From NCBI RefSeq assembly GCF_007750395.1, contig NZ_CP036281.1:1451001-1515000 (forward strand): a DNA stretch of 64,000 nt, in the 5' to 3' direction. Both the position numbers and the translations under genes were made by a program. This stretch comes from Polystyrenella longa. GTDB taxonomy: Bacteria; Planctomycetota; Planctomycetia; Planctomycetales; Planctomycetaceae. Position 1 is the stretch's first letter. Each line of letters opens with the position of its first letter. Below the pieces are notes generated by a model that saw only the letters and a list, made by a program, of their open reading frames with translations, had not been told where the DNA came from and did not search any database. Shown here one piece after another: positions 53,088-62,653 of this stretch.

Positions 53088-54125
53088 ATGGCGAAAAGTA
53101 AAGCAGACGGGCAGGAAATCGTTCTGCCGGAGGGAGAGGGACGATCCACCATCGTCATTAACAACAATCCGGGAAAAGCTAAATGGGTTAAGATCCTGCT
53201 GGTTATCTCGCTGATCGTCAACGTGTTCATGTACTCCGCGTACCAGGAGTATTTTCAGGATCCCCATGAACCCCAGGAACGATTTCACGATGGAGATGCT
53301 TCGGCTACGGATAAAGTGGCCCGCATTTCTGTCGACGGTGTTATCTTCGGTAAGAATACAACCAATATTCTGAAGTCGATCAATAAGGCTCAGGAAGATG
53401 AGAACGTAAAAGCCATTCTTCTGTCGGTCGACAGCCCGGGAGGAGGCGCGCCAGATAGTCATCAGATTTATCATGAGCTTAAGAAACTCAGCGCTCAGAA
53501 ACCAATGTACGTCCATATGAAAAAATATGCCGCGTCGGGTGGTTACTATGTTGCCATGGGTGCGGGAACGGAAGCGAAAATCTTTGCCGAACCAACGACT
53601 TGGACTGGCTCCATCGGTGTTATTATTCCGCGATTCAATTTGACCGGTCTGGAAGAGAAGCTCGGTATTCGCTCCGCACCAATAAAGTCTGGCCCATTCA
53701 AAGATTCTCCCAGCCCATTTCGAGATCTCGAAGGAGCCGAGAAAGAATTGTGGGACGCAATCATTGCCGATTCCCTGGGGTTATTCACCGGCGTAATCGT
53801 CGAGAACCGAACCGACCTGGACGAGGCCGAAGTCGATGCCATCGCCACAGGACAGGTTTACACAGCATCGCAGGCGCTGGCGAATGGTCTCGTGGACCAG
53901 ATCGGATATGAAGAAGACGCTTTGACGGCACTCGGAGAAAAAGCGGGTTTCGATCCTGAAAAAGTCCGAATCATCGACTATTACGTGGAACCGACGATTA
54001 CTGAGGCTTTGATGGGAACATCAGCGAAATCACCCATCGAGCAGCAATGGGAAGCCCTTGTCCAATCGACCATTCCCAGAGCAATGTATCTTTGTTCCTG
54101 GTTACCGATCGGGACTGGTGAATAA
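53088..54125 (+). CDS. sppA: Signal peptide peptidase SppA-type serine protease (family S49)
   Basis: 345 residues. One N-terminal membrane anchor (about 34-50) and a ClpP-like domain with a Ser-Lys dyad: Ser150 in YAASGGYYVA and Lys205 in GPFKDSPSPFR. SVDSPGG and TGSIGVI are the other S49 landmarks. This is the short SppA type, thought to degrade cleaved signal peptides in the membrane. The ATG at 53088 follows AAAGGAAACGAG, which lies at the very end of an R1 repeat. Confidence 0.92.
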   Translation: MAKSKADGQEIVLPEGEGRSTIVINNNPGKAKWVKILLVISLIVNVFMYSAYQEYFQDPHEPQERFHDGDASATDKVARISVDGVIFGKNTTNILKSINKAQEDENVKAILLSVDSPGGGAPDSHQIYHELKKLSAQKPMYVHMKKYAASGGYYVAMGAGTEAKIFAEPTTWTGSIGVIIPRFNLTGLEEKLGIRSAPIKSGPFKDSPSPFRDLEGAEKELWDAIIADSLGLFTGVIVENRTDLDEAEVDAIATGQVYTASQALANGLVDQIGYEEDALTALGEKAGFDPEKVRIIDYYVEPTITEALMGTSAKSPIEQQWEALVQSTIPRAMYLCSWLPIGTGE

Positions 54126-54173
54126 GTTGCTCTGTGGCGAATGAGAAGTCGTGAATAAGAAGACCTTACTGCT

Positions 54174-54208
54174 GGATCTCGCAGAAACCTCTGCGGGATC
54201 CATTTCTT
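54174..54208 (+). terminator. Probable terminator after sppA
   Basis: GGATCTCGCAG (54174-54184) pairs with CTGCGGGATCC (54191-54201) over 11 bp with one G-T, 6-nt loop, followed by the moderately T-rich ATTTCTT. It is 48 bp after the sppA stop. Confidence 0.6.
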
Positions 54209-54380
54209 CACTTCATCAATTTCTTACAATGGCAGACTAGACTGCTTCACAATTGACAATACGGGACGCGGCTATTCACCGCGGCCCAAGTTAGCTTTTA
54301 CAGATTGCGCTCGAGAACTCCCCCCTCCTATATACGGTTACCGCTCCGGTCGACGGTTACTGGTTCCAAAGCAGGTATTC

Positions 54381-55709
54381 ATGTCTTCCTCCTGGATTAC
54401 GAAGAAGCTGGAGAAGTCGTCTCCAACGACATTTTCAGTCTATTGTATTGTTGCGGCCTTTGGCGCCTATTTCTGCATGTATGCTTTTCGCAAACCTTTT
54501 ACGGCGGCGACGTACGAAGGGTACGAACAATTCGAAATCAGCCTGAAGACAGTGTTGGTGACCTCTCAGGTTTTCGGATACATGGTCTCCAAGTTTGTCG
54601 GAATTAAGATCATCTCCGAAATGCCTTCGACGCGACGCTCGCTCGCCTTTCTACTGTTGATTGGAATCGCCGAAGGAGCACTGCTTCTGTATGCCCTTGT
54701 GCCGCTCCCGTACAAATTCCTGTGTCTGTTCCTCAATGGTTTACCGTTGGGAATGATCTTTGGACTGGTGCTCAGTTATCTCGAAGGTCGCCGCGTCACC
54801 GAGGCCCTCAATGCCGGTTTGTGCGCCAGCTTTATTCTCTCCTCAGGAGTGGTGAAATCAATCGGGGTTTGGTTGATCACTGGAGTAAACATTCCGGGCT
54901 ATGGAATGGTGACGTTCTCCCCATTCTGGATGCCATTTGTAGAAGGGATGCTCTTCCTGCTACCACTATTTTTCTTCGTCTGGATGCTCCGACAGATTCC
55001 TCCACCCCAGGCCGAAGACATCGCTCAACGGTCCGAACGTCGTCCCATGACCAAAGCGGACCGCTGGGAGTTCTTCAACACCTACGCCTTCGGTTTGTCC
55101 TGCATGATTCTGACCTATATCCTGTTGACCATTGTTCGAAGTATCCGGGATGACTTCGCAACAGAAATTTGGATCGGACTCGGTCAGAAAGACCAACCAG
55201 AGGTTTTCACTCAATCCGAGTTTCTCGTCATGCTGGGAGTGACAGTCATCAACGGGGCTGCCATCTTCATTCGTAACAACCGAACTGCCTTTCGAACGGC
55301 AGTCATTACAATGAGTGGCGGATTTATGCTGACCTGCCTTTCCGTGTGGGGTTACCAGTCTGAGACGTTGGGAGGATTTGCCTTTATGGTGATCAGCGGA
55401 CTCGGAATGTATGTTCCCTACGTCGCCTTCCATACCACGTTATTTGAACGAATGATTGCCGTCTTCCGTGCAAAAAGTAACCTTGGTTACCTGATGTATC
55501 TGGCGGACGCCACGGGTTATCTGGGTTATGTCTTCATTATGGTTCTGCGGAACTTCACCGTCCTGGAAGTCAATCATCTCAAGCTCTACTTGAATTCCTC
55601 AATCTGGATTTCGGCGATTTCGCTTCTCTGTATGATTGCCAGTTTGATTTACTTTGAACGAAAAATGATCCGGCACGCGGCATCGCTACCCGAGCCGGCG
55701 GTAACGTGA
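54381..55709 (+). CDS. MFS-like 12-helix membrane protein (probably DUF5690 family)
   Basis: 442 residues with about 12 hydrophobic helices and a central cytoplasmic loop (IPPPQAEDIAQRSERRP). N-terminal YCIVAAFGAYFCMYAFRKPFTAATYEG, reminiscent of organophosphate:phosphate antiporter-type MFS entries, and LPLGMIFGLVLSYLEGRRVTE are distinctive. I associate these with the DUF5690 transporters of unknown substrate. The next gene, 64 bp downstream, encodes an HpnZ-type dehydrogenase, so the pair may take up and oxidise the same compound. The assignment to DUF5690 is from memory of the family pattern. Confidence 0.78.
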   Translation: MSSSWITKKLEKSSPTTFSVYCIVAAFGAYFCMYAFRKPFTAATYEGYEQFEISLKTVLVTSQVFGYMVSKFVGIKIISEMPSTRRSLAFLLLIGIAEGALLLYALVPLPYKFLCLFLNGLPLGMIFGLVLSYLEGRRVTEALNAGLCASFILSSGVVKSIGVWLITGVNIPGYGMVTFSPFWMPFVEGMLFLLPLFFFVWMLRQIPPPQAEDIAQRSERRPMTKADRWEFFNTYAFGLSCMILTYILLTIVRSIRDDFATEIWIGLGQKDQPEVFTQSEFLVMLGVTVINGAAIFIRNNRTAFRTAVITMSGGFMLTCLSVWGYQSETLGGFAFMVISGLGMYVPYVAFHTTLFERMIAVFRAKSNLGYLMYLADATGYLGYVFIMVLRNFTVLEVNHLKLYLNSSIWISAISLLCMIASLIYFERKMIRHAASLPEPAVT

Positions 55710-55773
55710 TTATTTAGCACAGTGACGTGCTAAACAATTTGCTGCCGCAGGATTAGAAAACAGGAAAAAAATC

Positions 55774-56883
55774 GTGACAAAGTCTCCCGACCAGGCCACC
55801 GCCATTTTATTTGAAAGTGTCGGCGCACCGCTTCAGTCTGTGGCCGCGACTTTGCCGGAATTGCACCCAGGCGAAGTGTTGGTCGCGATTTCTGCGACCA
55901 CGTTATGTGGTAGCGATCTGCACACTTATCATGGTCGACGTGAAACCGCGACACCTGCGATTCTGGGTCACGAAATCATTGGTCGCATCGCAGCACTTTC
56001 CGAACAGGAACCTGCCCGTGCTTACGATGGCAGCCGGTTGAAAGTGGGAGATCGAGTGACCTGGTCGTTGTGTGTGCATTGTGGGGACTGTTTTTTCTGT
56101 CAACGCGATCTTCCGCAGAAATGTGAACAGCTCCTGAAGTATGGACATCAATCGTTCGTACTGCACCCCTGGTGCGGAGGACTGGCGAGTCACATCATTT
56201 TGAGGCGGCACAGTTCCCTCTTTAAAATACCGGACGCACTTACCGATGCCGTTGCCTGTCCGGCCAACTGCGCGACGGCGACCGTTGCCGCGGCGCTGCG
56301 GCGAGTCGATTCCGTCATTGGCGGGAATGTGGTCATTCTGGGCGCGGGTATGTTGGGACTGACTGCTGCGGCCATGGTAAAAGAAGCGGGAGCCCGAAAG
56401 GCCATCCTGATTGACCGCGATCAGGCTCGTCTTGATCGGGCACTGAAGTTTGGTGCGACCGATCTGGTTCACACCGACCAGCTATCAGAACCACTTGATA
56501 GCACCATCAAAGAAATGACAGAAGGGCGAGGGGCGGATGTTGTTCTGGAACTGACCGGGGCAACCAATCTGGTTCAGGAAGGCCTGCGCTTATTGCGAGT
56601 TGGGGGCCAGCTTATTCTGGTGGGTTCCGTCTTCCCCACCACCTCAGCCGAAATGAATCCCGAACAAATCGTCCGAAAGATGATTTCCATCCAGGGAGTG
56701 CATAACTATGCGCCGGAAGATTTAGGGACGGCACTTAAGTTTCTCTCCGCCCACACCAATTCCTACCCATTCGCTGGATTAGTGGAAGAGACCTTCTCAC
56801 TTTCGGACAGTACAGAAGCTTTTGCTTTCGCCAGTACCGGACAGGCTTTTCGGGTAATGATCAAAGTTGCCAATGACGAATAA
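55774..56883 (+). CDS. Zinc-binding alcohol dehydrogenase, HpnZ-like (phosphonate-catabolism-associated type)
   Basis: 369 residues, medium-chain dehydrogenase. Catalytic-zinc residues in TTLCGSDLH and GHEIIG; structural-zinc cysteines CVHCGDCFFCQRDLPQKC; Rossmann loop GAGMLG. The run LPQKCEQLLKYGH followed by PANCATATVAAALR is characteristic of the group labelled putative phosphonate catabolism associated alcohol dehydrogenase. No phosphonatase or aminotransferase (phnX, phnW) is adjacent, so the physiological substrate is open. It follows the MFS-like gene by 64 bp on the same strand, likely an operon. The start codon is a GTG at 55774 region. Confidence 0.85.
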   Translation: MTKSPDQATAILFESVGAPLQSVAATLPELHPGEVLVAISATTLCGSDLHTYHGRRETATPAILGHEIIGRIAALSEQEPARAYDGSRLKVGDRVTWSLCVHCGDCFFCQRDLPQKCEQLLKYGHQSFVLHPWCGGLASHIILRRHSSLFKIPDALTDAVACPANCATATVAAALRRVDSVIGGNVVILGAGMLGLTAAAMVKEAGARKAILIDRDQARLDRALKFGATDLVHTDQLSEPLDSTIKEMTEGRGADVVLELTGATNLVQEGLRLLRVGGQLILVGSVFPTTSAEMNPEQIVRKMISIQGVHNYAPEDLGTALKFLSAHTNSYPFAGLVEETFSLSDSTEAFAFASTGQAFRVMIKVANDE

Positions 56884-56927
56884 CTCGTCTGCACGGCTCC
56901 TCTTCAACCCATTATCTCAGGACCCCA

Positions 56928-57923
56928 TTATCGACGAACACTGGGCAACATGAAACCCTCGTTTGAAACTGGGCGAGGTTGAGTTTTTCGTTCCTGAACG
57001 GGAACGTTCCCCGACATGGGAGCCTTAAGCTCAGTCTTCGTTTCGTTCAAAGCAAAGTCGATCCGTGATTCTTCAGGTTTGGCTTTGGTCGATGGGGTTT
57101 CGAAAAAGTCTTTTTCGATCATTGAGGGGTTTTCAAGCTCCTCGTAATTGACTGTTCGCGGAGGCATTGCGAAGTCGATGTCGTTTTCAGCCTCGGCTCT
57201 GAATTGAGTCTCGGCAAAATGATCTTCCGTGACAAACGGGTTTGCTTCGCGTTCCATTTCAGATCCCGCCGCAGTAACGAACTCGTCATGATTTTCTTCT
57301 TGAGAGATGGCCTTTGTCTCGGATTCGAAAATCGGAATTTCAACTTCACTGAACTCATCCTGAGTTTGGTGTTTACTCAGGAAAGCTTCCAGACTCTGAG
57401 TTTCTGACGACTGCTCAGTCGATTCAAGTTCGGCTAGTTCGGAAGAATTGAAGGGGGCATGGACTTCCAGAGGATTGAATGTCTCGGTGTCCACTGTTTC
57501 AATCTGCTCAACAGTCATGACTGAATCAGCGATTGATTCTGCTTTGCTGAGAACTTCGTCCGATGCTTTAGTTGTAAGTTTTGAAGCAGATGCCGGGGCT
57601 GAAGCGGATGGCAATTGCGGGCTGGTGTAATTCAGTCCGGTTTTAAACCCCGATTTTAATGTGCTCGCGGGTGCCGCCTTATCTGAAAGATAGGACTTAC
57701 TCGGATCGCGTAACTCAACCGCTTTGTAGAGCGAGTTCGCGCGTTGGTGATCTCCTTGAGACTCAAAGGTTTCTGCCATCGACAGTAAACGCTCTGTAGA
57801 GAATTCATCCCCCGAGGAGGAAGCAACATTAAATGTGCGTGCACAACCCGTCATCAAGAGACAGATAGTCATCAGGATGCTGGTCAGAAGCAGTGCAGGT
57901 AGAATTGATCGCATAGGGGCCAT
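56928..57923 (-). CDS. Lipoprotein of unknown function
   Basis: 331 residues. Lipobox LMTG-Cys27 after a hydrophobic stretch, so the mature protein is lipid-anchored. A short helical segment follows (ERLLSMAETFESQGDHQRANSLYKAVELRDPS), which looks like a single TPR hairpin. The rest is a long Glu/Ser/Thr/Pro-rich tail with recurring acidic motifs and no fold. GGAG lies 4 nt before the ATG at 57923; a second ATG at 57914 is possible. Not recognised beyond this. It is downstream of nothing on its own strand except the kinase gene 239 bp upstream. Confidence 0.75.
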   Translation of the reverse strand: MAPMRSILPALLLTSILMTICLLMTGCARTFNVASSSGDEFSTERLLSMAETFESQGDHQRANSLYKAVELRDPSKSYLSDKAAPASTLKSGFKTGLNYTSPQLPSASAPASASKLTTKASDEVLSKAESIADSVMTVEQIETVDTETFNPLEVHAPFNSSELAELESTEQSSETQSLEAFLSKHQTQDEFSEVEIPIFESETKAISQEENHDEFVTAAGSEMEREANPFVTEDHFAETQFRAEAENDIDFAMPPRTVNYEELENPSMIEKDFFETPSTKAKPEESRIDFALNETKTELKAPMSGNVPVQERKTQPRPVSNEGFMLPSVRR

Positions 57924-58162
57924 CGGACTCCATCCTGGCTGAAAATAAGCGAATGAAGTTCAGACATTTAGAGGTTTAAAAACCTGTCTGAACAGGATCG
58001 AATCACTTTATGCGCGCTTCGATAGCGATTCACTCGCAGAGTTTGAAATCAAATAAAAGGATATTCCTTTCATCTTCATCGGCCACTCCTCCCCTGACGA
58101 TTGAGGTGAAATGGGAGAACTTTGCGGATTATTCCGATTTTTCCGACACTGCCCCAGGTCGA

Positions 58163-60634
58163 TCAATTCAGCTGAAACGACTTCTGATCCCAGCGGTTCA
58201 GAATCGAAAGGAGTTTTTTTCGATTGACTGGTTTAGTGATTATATCATCACATCCCGCATTTAAACTCCTCTGTTGCATAGACTTAACAGCATGTGCCGT
58301 AAGTGCGAGAATGGGGCCGTTGTATCCCGATTCGCGGAGGATTTTGGTGGCCAGGTAACCGTCCATCACGGGCATCTGCATGTCCATCAGGATAATATCG
58401 AATTGATTTGATGGGTCGATCGCTTTCTTGACGGCTTCAGCCCCGTTGCTGACAGTCGTCAGTCGAACGCCTGCTTGCGAGAGAATGAAGTCAAACAAAT
58501 GGCGGTTATCCTCTCCATCTTCCGCCAGCAGGATGGAACAATCGAGTTGCTCCACATCGAGGCTTTCTTCCTGACGCGTCTGAATTCCGTCTCTGTATTC
58601 TTCCAGAGACGAATAGGTGTTAAACCCAGCGGGAATACCACAGTCGATGGTGAACCAGAACGTACTCCCTTTTCCGGGAATCGAATTGACGCCGATTTCT
58701 CCCCCCAGCAAACCGACCAACCTCTTACTGATCGCCAGCCCCAAACCCGTTCCACCATATTTTCTGGAAACGGAATTGTCCGCCTGAGTAAAAGGTTCGA
58801 ACAACCGAGTCGTTGATTGCGGATCGATTCCGATACCACTATCGGTGACTTCAAATCGCATTCGAAGTTGACCCGAAGATCCGCATTCACTCCCAATAGA
58901 AAGATGAACTTTCCCTTCACTCGTAAACTTCAGCGCATTTCCAAGTAGATTGAACAGGACCTGTTTCAAGCGAATCGAATCTGTTTCGATTATGGCAGGC
59001 AACGCTGTTGCGAACTCCGTGGTGAAATTAAGGTTTTGTTTTTCCGCACGTAGATTCATAATATCGTGCAGGTCGTCAATTAATTTGATGACATCACAGT
59101 CTGAATGTTCGACTTCCAGTTTTCCGGATTCGATTTTGGAGAGATCCAGGATTTCGTTGATAATGCCGAGTAAATGTTCGCCGTTGCGGCGAACCGTTTG
59201 CAATGCGAGGTCCTGTTCTTCTTTGTCCATATCTTCTTCGAGCATCAATTCGGCGAATCCCAGAATGGCGGTGAGGGGCGTCCGGATTTCGTGACTCATA
59301 TTGGTGAGGAAGTCTGTTTTTGCAACGTTTGCCATGTGAGCTGCTCGCGCGGCCTTTTCGATCTCCTGATGCGCCTGCTTTTCAGCAGTGATGTCATCAA
59401 TGGCAACGACCACCCGCGATTCTTCCTGTTCCAGAAATCGAGCCAGCTTGATGCAGAAGCAACGTTCACCCGAATTATCACTGACTATAAACTGATCCAT
59501 TTCGACTTCATTGTCGTCCTTAAACAGATCTTGAATCTGTCCCGCGATCTGTAGCTGAGCATCCCAGAGCTGATCGTGTTCAAGTTCTGCGGACGGATAG
59601 AAACAGCTCTGCTCTTTCAGGTGTTCGTCGAAGAACTGCATCTCTTCCACGAACTCCTGCCAGGCACTGTTTACAGAGAGAATCATGCCGTCCTGATCGA
59701 GAATGGCGATGCATTCATTCAATGAATTTAACGTGTATTGAGCAAGTGCCCGTGTCCGTTCCATCTGGCGTTCAATTTCACGTGATTGAGTGATGTCAGT
59801 CGCGATGATCGAAGTTCCCGAGATGTGATGATCGTTTTCAATGATGGGGGCGATCGAGAGAGACAGGTCAATCTCCAGTCCCCGTTTATTGATGCCATGT
59901 GTCTCCAGACGAGTCCGATCAATCTTGCCATCGGCGATCTCCTGTAGCAGAATCAGGAGTTCGATTTGTTCTTCTTCGGCGAACAGGAGTGAAATGCATT
60001 CTTCTTGCGCTTCTTCGACGTCGTATCCAAAGATTGTTTCTGCTGCTTTGTTCCAGGAATGGATTTTCAGACCTTGATCGATTCCGATGATGGCTTCGTT
60101 AGACGATTCGACAATCGTAGCCAACCAGTTCAAATGGCGTTCATTCTGTTTACGTTCGCTGATGTCTTTGATGATACCGGCAAAATAATTCTGACCATTC
60201 AACGTTAATTCCGAAACAGCCAGTTCAATATCGAAAACGGAGCCATCTTTTCTTTTTGCTTGGACTTCGCGACCAATGCCGATGACTTTCTTTTCGCCCG
60301 TCGACATGTAATTGTGCAGGTAGCCATCGTGCTGCTCCTGATACGGCGAGGGCATCAACATTTTGATATTCTGTCCGACAACTTCTTCCGGTTGATAACC
60401 GAACATTCTTTCTGCCGCAGGATTAAAATCGGAAACGATTCCGAATTGATTGATCATGATGACAGCGTCCACGGCTGTTTCCAGAATGGCGTTTACTTTC
60501 GACTGACCGTTACGCAACATCTTGGAGACATCGTCAATTAACGATTCGATTTCGATATTAGATCGATTCGCCAGGGAAACGTTCGAGTCAAAGGCGGTCT
60601 CAAGTCTTTTGGTCAAATCAATCCCGGTATTCAT
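58163..60634 (-). CDS. Hybrid sensor histidine kinase: PAS-PAS-PAS-HisKA-HATPase-REC
   Basis: 823 residues, no membrane helix, so a cytoplasmic sensor. First PAS (~45-160) closely resembles the FixL sensor domain (LMPSPYQEQHDGYL, VIGIGREVQAKRKDG), but the position of the heme-ligating His of FixL (before the IGIGR motif) is Lys, so heme binding is doubtful. Second PAS ~167-285, a third PAS-like ~295-420. HisKA with phospho-His448 in MSHEIRTP; ATPase N-box Asn566, G1 DSGIGID (598-604), G2 GGTGLGL (627-633). C-terminal receiver with Asp751 (ILMDM) and Lys801 (TKPVN). No separate response regulator is adjacent, so output partner is unknown. Confidence 0.93.
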   Translation of the reverse strand: MNTGIDLTKRLETAFDSNVSLANRSNIEIESLIDDVSKMLRNGQSKVNAILETAVDAVIMINQFGIVSDFNPAAERMFGYQPEEVVGQNIKMLMPSPYQEQHDGYLHNYMSTGEKKVIGIGREVQAKRKDGSVFDIELAVSELTLNGQNYFAGIIKDISERKQNERHLNWLATIVESSNEAIIGIDQGLKIHSWNKAAETIFGYDVEEAQEECISLLFAEEEQIELLILLQEIADGKIDRTRLETHGINKRGLEIDLSLSIAPIIENDHHISGTSIIATDITQSREIERQMERTRALAQYTLNSLNECIAILDQDGMILSVNSAWQEFVEEMQFFDEHLKEQSCFYPSAELEHDQLWDAQLQIAGQIQDLFKDDNEVEMDQFIVSDNSGERCFCIKLARFLEQEESRVVVAIDDITAEKQAHQEIEKAARAAHMANVAKTDFLTNMSHEIRTPLTAILGFAELMLEEDMDKEEQDLALQTVRRNGEHLLGIINEILDLSKIESGKLEVEHSDCDVIKLIDDLHDIMNLRAEKQNLNFTTEFATALPAIIETDSIRLKQVLFNLLGNALKFTSEGKVHLSIGSECGSSGQLRMRFEVTDSGIGIDPQSTTRLFEPFTQADNSVSRKYGGTGLGLAISKRLVGLLGGEIGVNSIPGKGSTFWFTIDCGIPAGFNTYSSLEEYRDGIQTRQEESLDVEQLDCSILLAEDGEDNRHLFDFILSQAGVRLTTVSNGAEAVKKAIDPSNQFDIILMDMQMPVMDGYLATKILRESGYNGPILALTAHAVKSMQQRSLNAGCDDIITKPVNRKKLLSILNRWDQKSFQLN

Positions 60635-60939
60635 CGTTGCGATCTCGTCAATAGAACAGTTAAATGGACAGGGAAGTCAGCGGAATATATGATTACTCGC
60701 TATCAGAAGTGTTTTTTCGCTGAATCGACTGGCGAAGTTGAACGCACCGCAACAGAATCGAATTCCTGCGGTTACTTAGACGCCATAAAAATAGGTTGAG
60801 GTCCAGTTAAAGCAAATTGCATCGTTGGCAGATCGCCTGTTCGAGTTTTATACCTTGCTATGAGAGCTAGTTTGTTCCAGTTATATCGATCCAAGATGGG
60901 GGAAATCCCTCACCGTGAACTGTCCAAGGGTATACATCA
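60635..60939. other. Divergent intergenic region between the kinase and CocE-type genes
   Basis: 305 bp, no ORF or repeat. Must hold both promoters; none was assigned with confidence. Confidence 0.4.
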
Positions 60940-62625
60940 ATGATACGTCGCAATCTCTTTCTACTCTTTTGTCTTTGTCTACTGATTACTCGCGGAGATT
61001 TAGCTTGGTCCCAGGAAAAACCTGAACCGACGCGATTCATGGTCGAAATGCAGGATGATATCCGACTGGCGACCGACGTTTATCTACCCGGGGGAGAATT
61101 GCCTTCGGAGGCCAAACAAAAATATCCGGTTATCCTGATTCGAAGTCCCTATGGAAAGAAGATTGGCAGTAAACTGGCGGTTAACTTTACTGAATCCGGT
61201 TACGCATTAGCGATTCAAGATGTCCGCGGACGGTTCGATTCTGAAGGGAACGATGCGCTCGTCTTCTATCACGAAGGACGGGGAGAGCACCGGGACGGAC
61301 ACGAAACGTTGGAATGGATTACTGACCAAAACTGGTGCGACGGTAACATTGTCACTTGGGGAGGTTCAGCTTTGGGAGTAACGCAGACGATGATGGCTCC
61401 CGGTGCACCGGAGGCATTGAAAGCGCAGTATATTCTCGTCGCTTTTTCCGATATGTATTCTCAGGCAGCCTATCAGGGTGGTGTCTGGCGGAAGTCCATG
61501 CTGGATGGTTGGCTGCCGGGTCATAAATTTGATCCTCGGTCTTACAAAGAGTTCAACGCTCATCCAAAGTACGGTCCTTTCTGGCACGCAACTAATGCGG
61601 AGCGTGGTGTGAAAGAGGTGAATGCGCCCGCGGTCTTCTGGGGAGGTTGGTACGACATCTTCAATCAGGGTACCATTAATTCCTTCGTGAATATTCATAA
61701 TCAGGGAGGAGCAGGGGCCCGCGGAAAATGTCGACTGTTGATGGGACCATGGGCCCATGGAACTTTCGATGAATTGACCTATCCTGAAAACGCCGCCTCA
61801 CCAGGACCAGTCGCTGATGCAGTTCGTTTTTTCAATCACCATGCTAAGGGTGAACAGAATGGAGTGAACGAAGATCAGCCGGTGCACTATTACGTTATGG
61901 GCGATCCCGAGGATGAATCGGCTCCCGGGAACTTCTGGCGCAGCGCAGAAAATTGGCCTCCTCCAGCAGACGAAACTCCTTGGTATCTACATGAGTCGGG
62001 ACAGTTAAATATCGTCGCTCCAACAGGGGATGCGTCGCTTGCTTACGCATACGATCCGAAGAATCCCGTCCCTACGATCGGCGGGCAGAACTTGCTTATT
62101 CCTAAAGGCCCCCGCGATCAACGAGAAGTAGAAAAGCGGGACGACGTACTCGTCTTTACTTCCGAGAAACTGACCGAACCGACCGAAGTCTCAGGCCGCG
62201 TGAAAGCGAAGTTGTATTTCAGCACTGACTGTCCCGATACCGATTTTACCGTCAAACTATGCGATGTTTATCCCGATGGCCGTTCGATGCTGGTGACCGA
62301 TGGAATTATGCGAGCCCGATATCTTCACTCTTTTGAATCCCCAGAATTGTTGGTTCCCGGCCAAGTCTATGAATTGGAAGTCGATCTCTGGTCGACATCG
62401 CTTATCTTTAACAAAGGGCATCAGATTCGGGTCAGTGTCTCTTCCTCGAACGATCCCCGATTCGAACCGAATCCCAATACAGGGGCCGACCATTTCGAGC
62501 CAGGTGATCCCTCGAAGGTTGCCAATAATCGAATCTATCTCTCGAAAGAATACCCGTCCCAGATTCTGCTCCCAATTTACAACGAGACCGAATCGGTTAA
62601 GCCGTCTGGAGATGAACCGAATTGA
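60940..62625 (+). CDS. CocE/NonD-family (S15-type) secreted hydrolase
   Basis: 561 residues with a signal peptide (LFLLFCLCLLITRGDLAWS). Alpha/beta hydrolase with the nucleophile elbow GGSALG (Ser143) and candidates Asp239 (GGWYDIF) and His273 (GPWAHG) completing the triad. The C-terminal ~200 residues are a jelly-roll beta domain (VSGRVKAKLYFSTDCPDTDFTVKLCDVYPDG..., IRVSVSSSNDPRFEPNPNTG), as in cocaine esterase and X-Pro dipeptidyl-peptidases. Substrate could be an ester or acyl-peptide. Converges with the TPR gene (28 bp apart). Confidence 0.9.
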   Translation: MIRRNLFLLFCLCLLITRGDLAWSQEKPEPTRFMVEMQDDIRLATDVYLPGGELPSEAKQKYPVILIRSPYGKKIGSKLAVNFTESGYALAIQDVRGRFDSEGNDALVFYHEGRGEHRDGHETLEWITDQNWCDGNIVTWGGSALGVTQTMMAPGAPEALKAQYILVAFSDMYSQAAYQGGVWRKSMLDGWLPGHKFDPRSYKEFNAHPKYGPFWHATNAERGVKEVNAPAVFWGGWYDIFNQGTINSFVNIHNQGGAGARGKCRLLMGPWAHGTFDELTYPENAASPGPVADAVRFFNHHAKGEQNGVNEDQPVHYYVMGDPEDESAPGNFWRSAENWPPPADETPWYLHESGQLNIVAPTGDASLAYAYDPKNPVPTIGGQNLLIPKGPRDQREVEKRDDVLVFTSEKLTEPTEVSGRVKAKLYFSTDCPDTDFTVKLCDVYPDGRSMLVTDGIMRARYLHSFESPELLVPGQVYELEVDLWSTSLIFNKGHQIRVSVSSSNDPRFEPNPNTGADHFEPGDPSKVANNRIYLSKEYPSQILLPIYNETESVKPSGDEPN

Positions 62626-62653
62626 AGCCGAGTTTGCCTCGACTTCGGCTACT

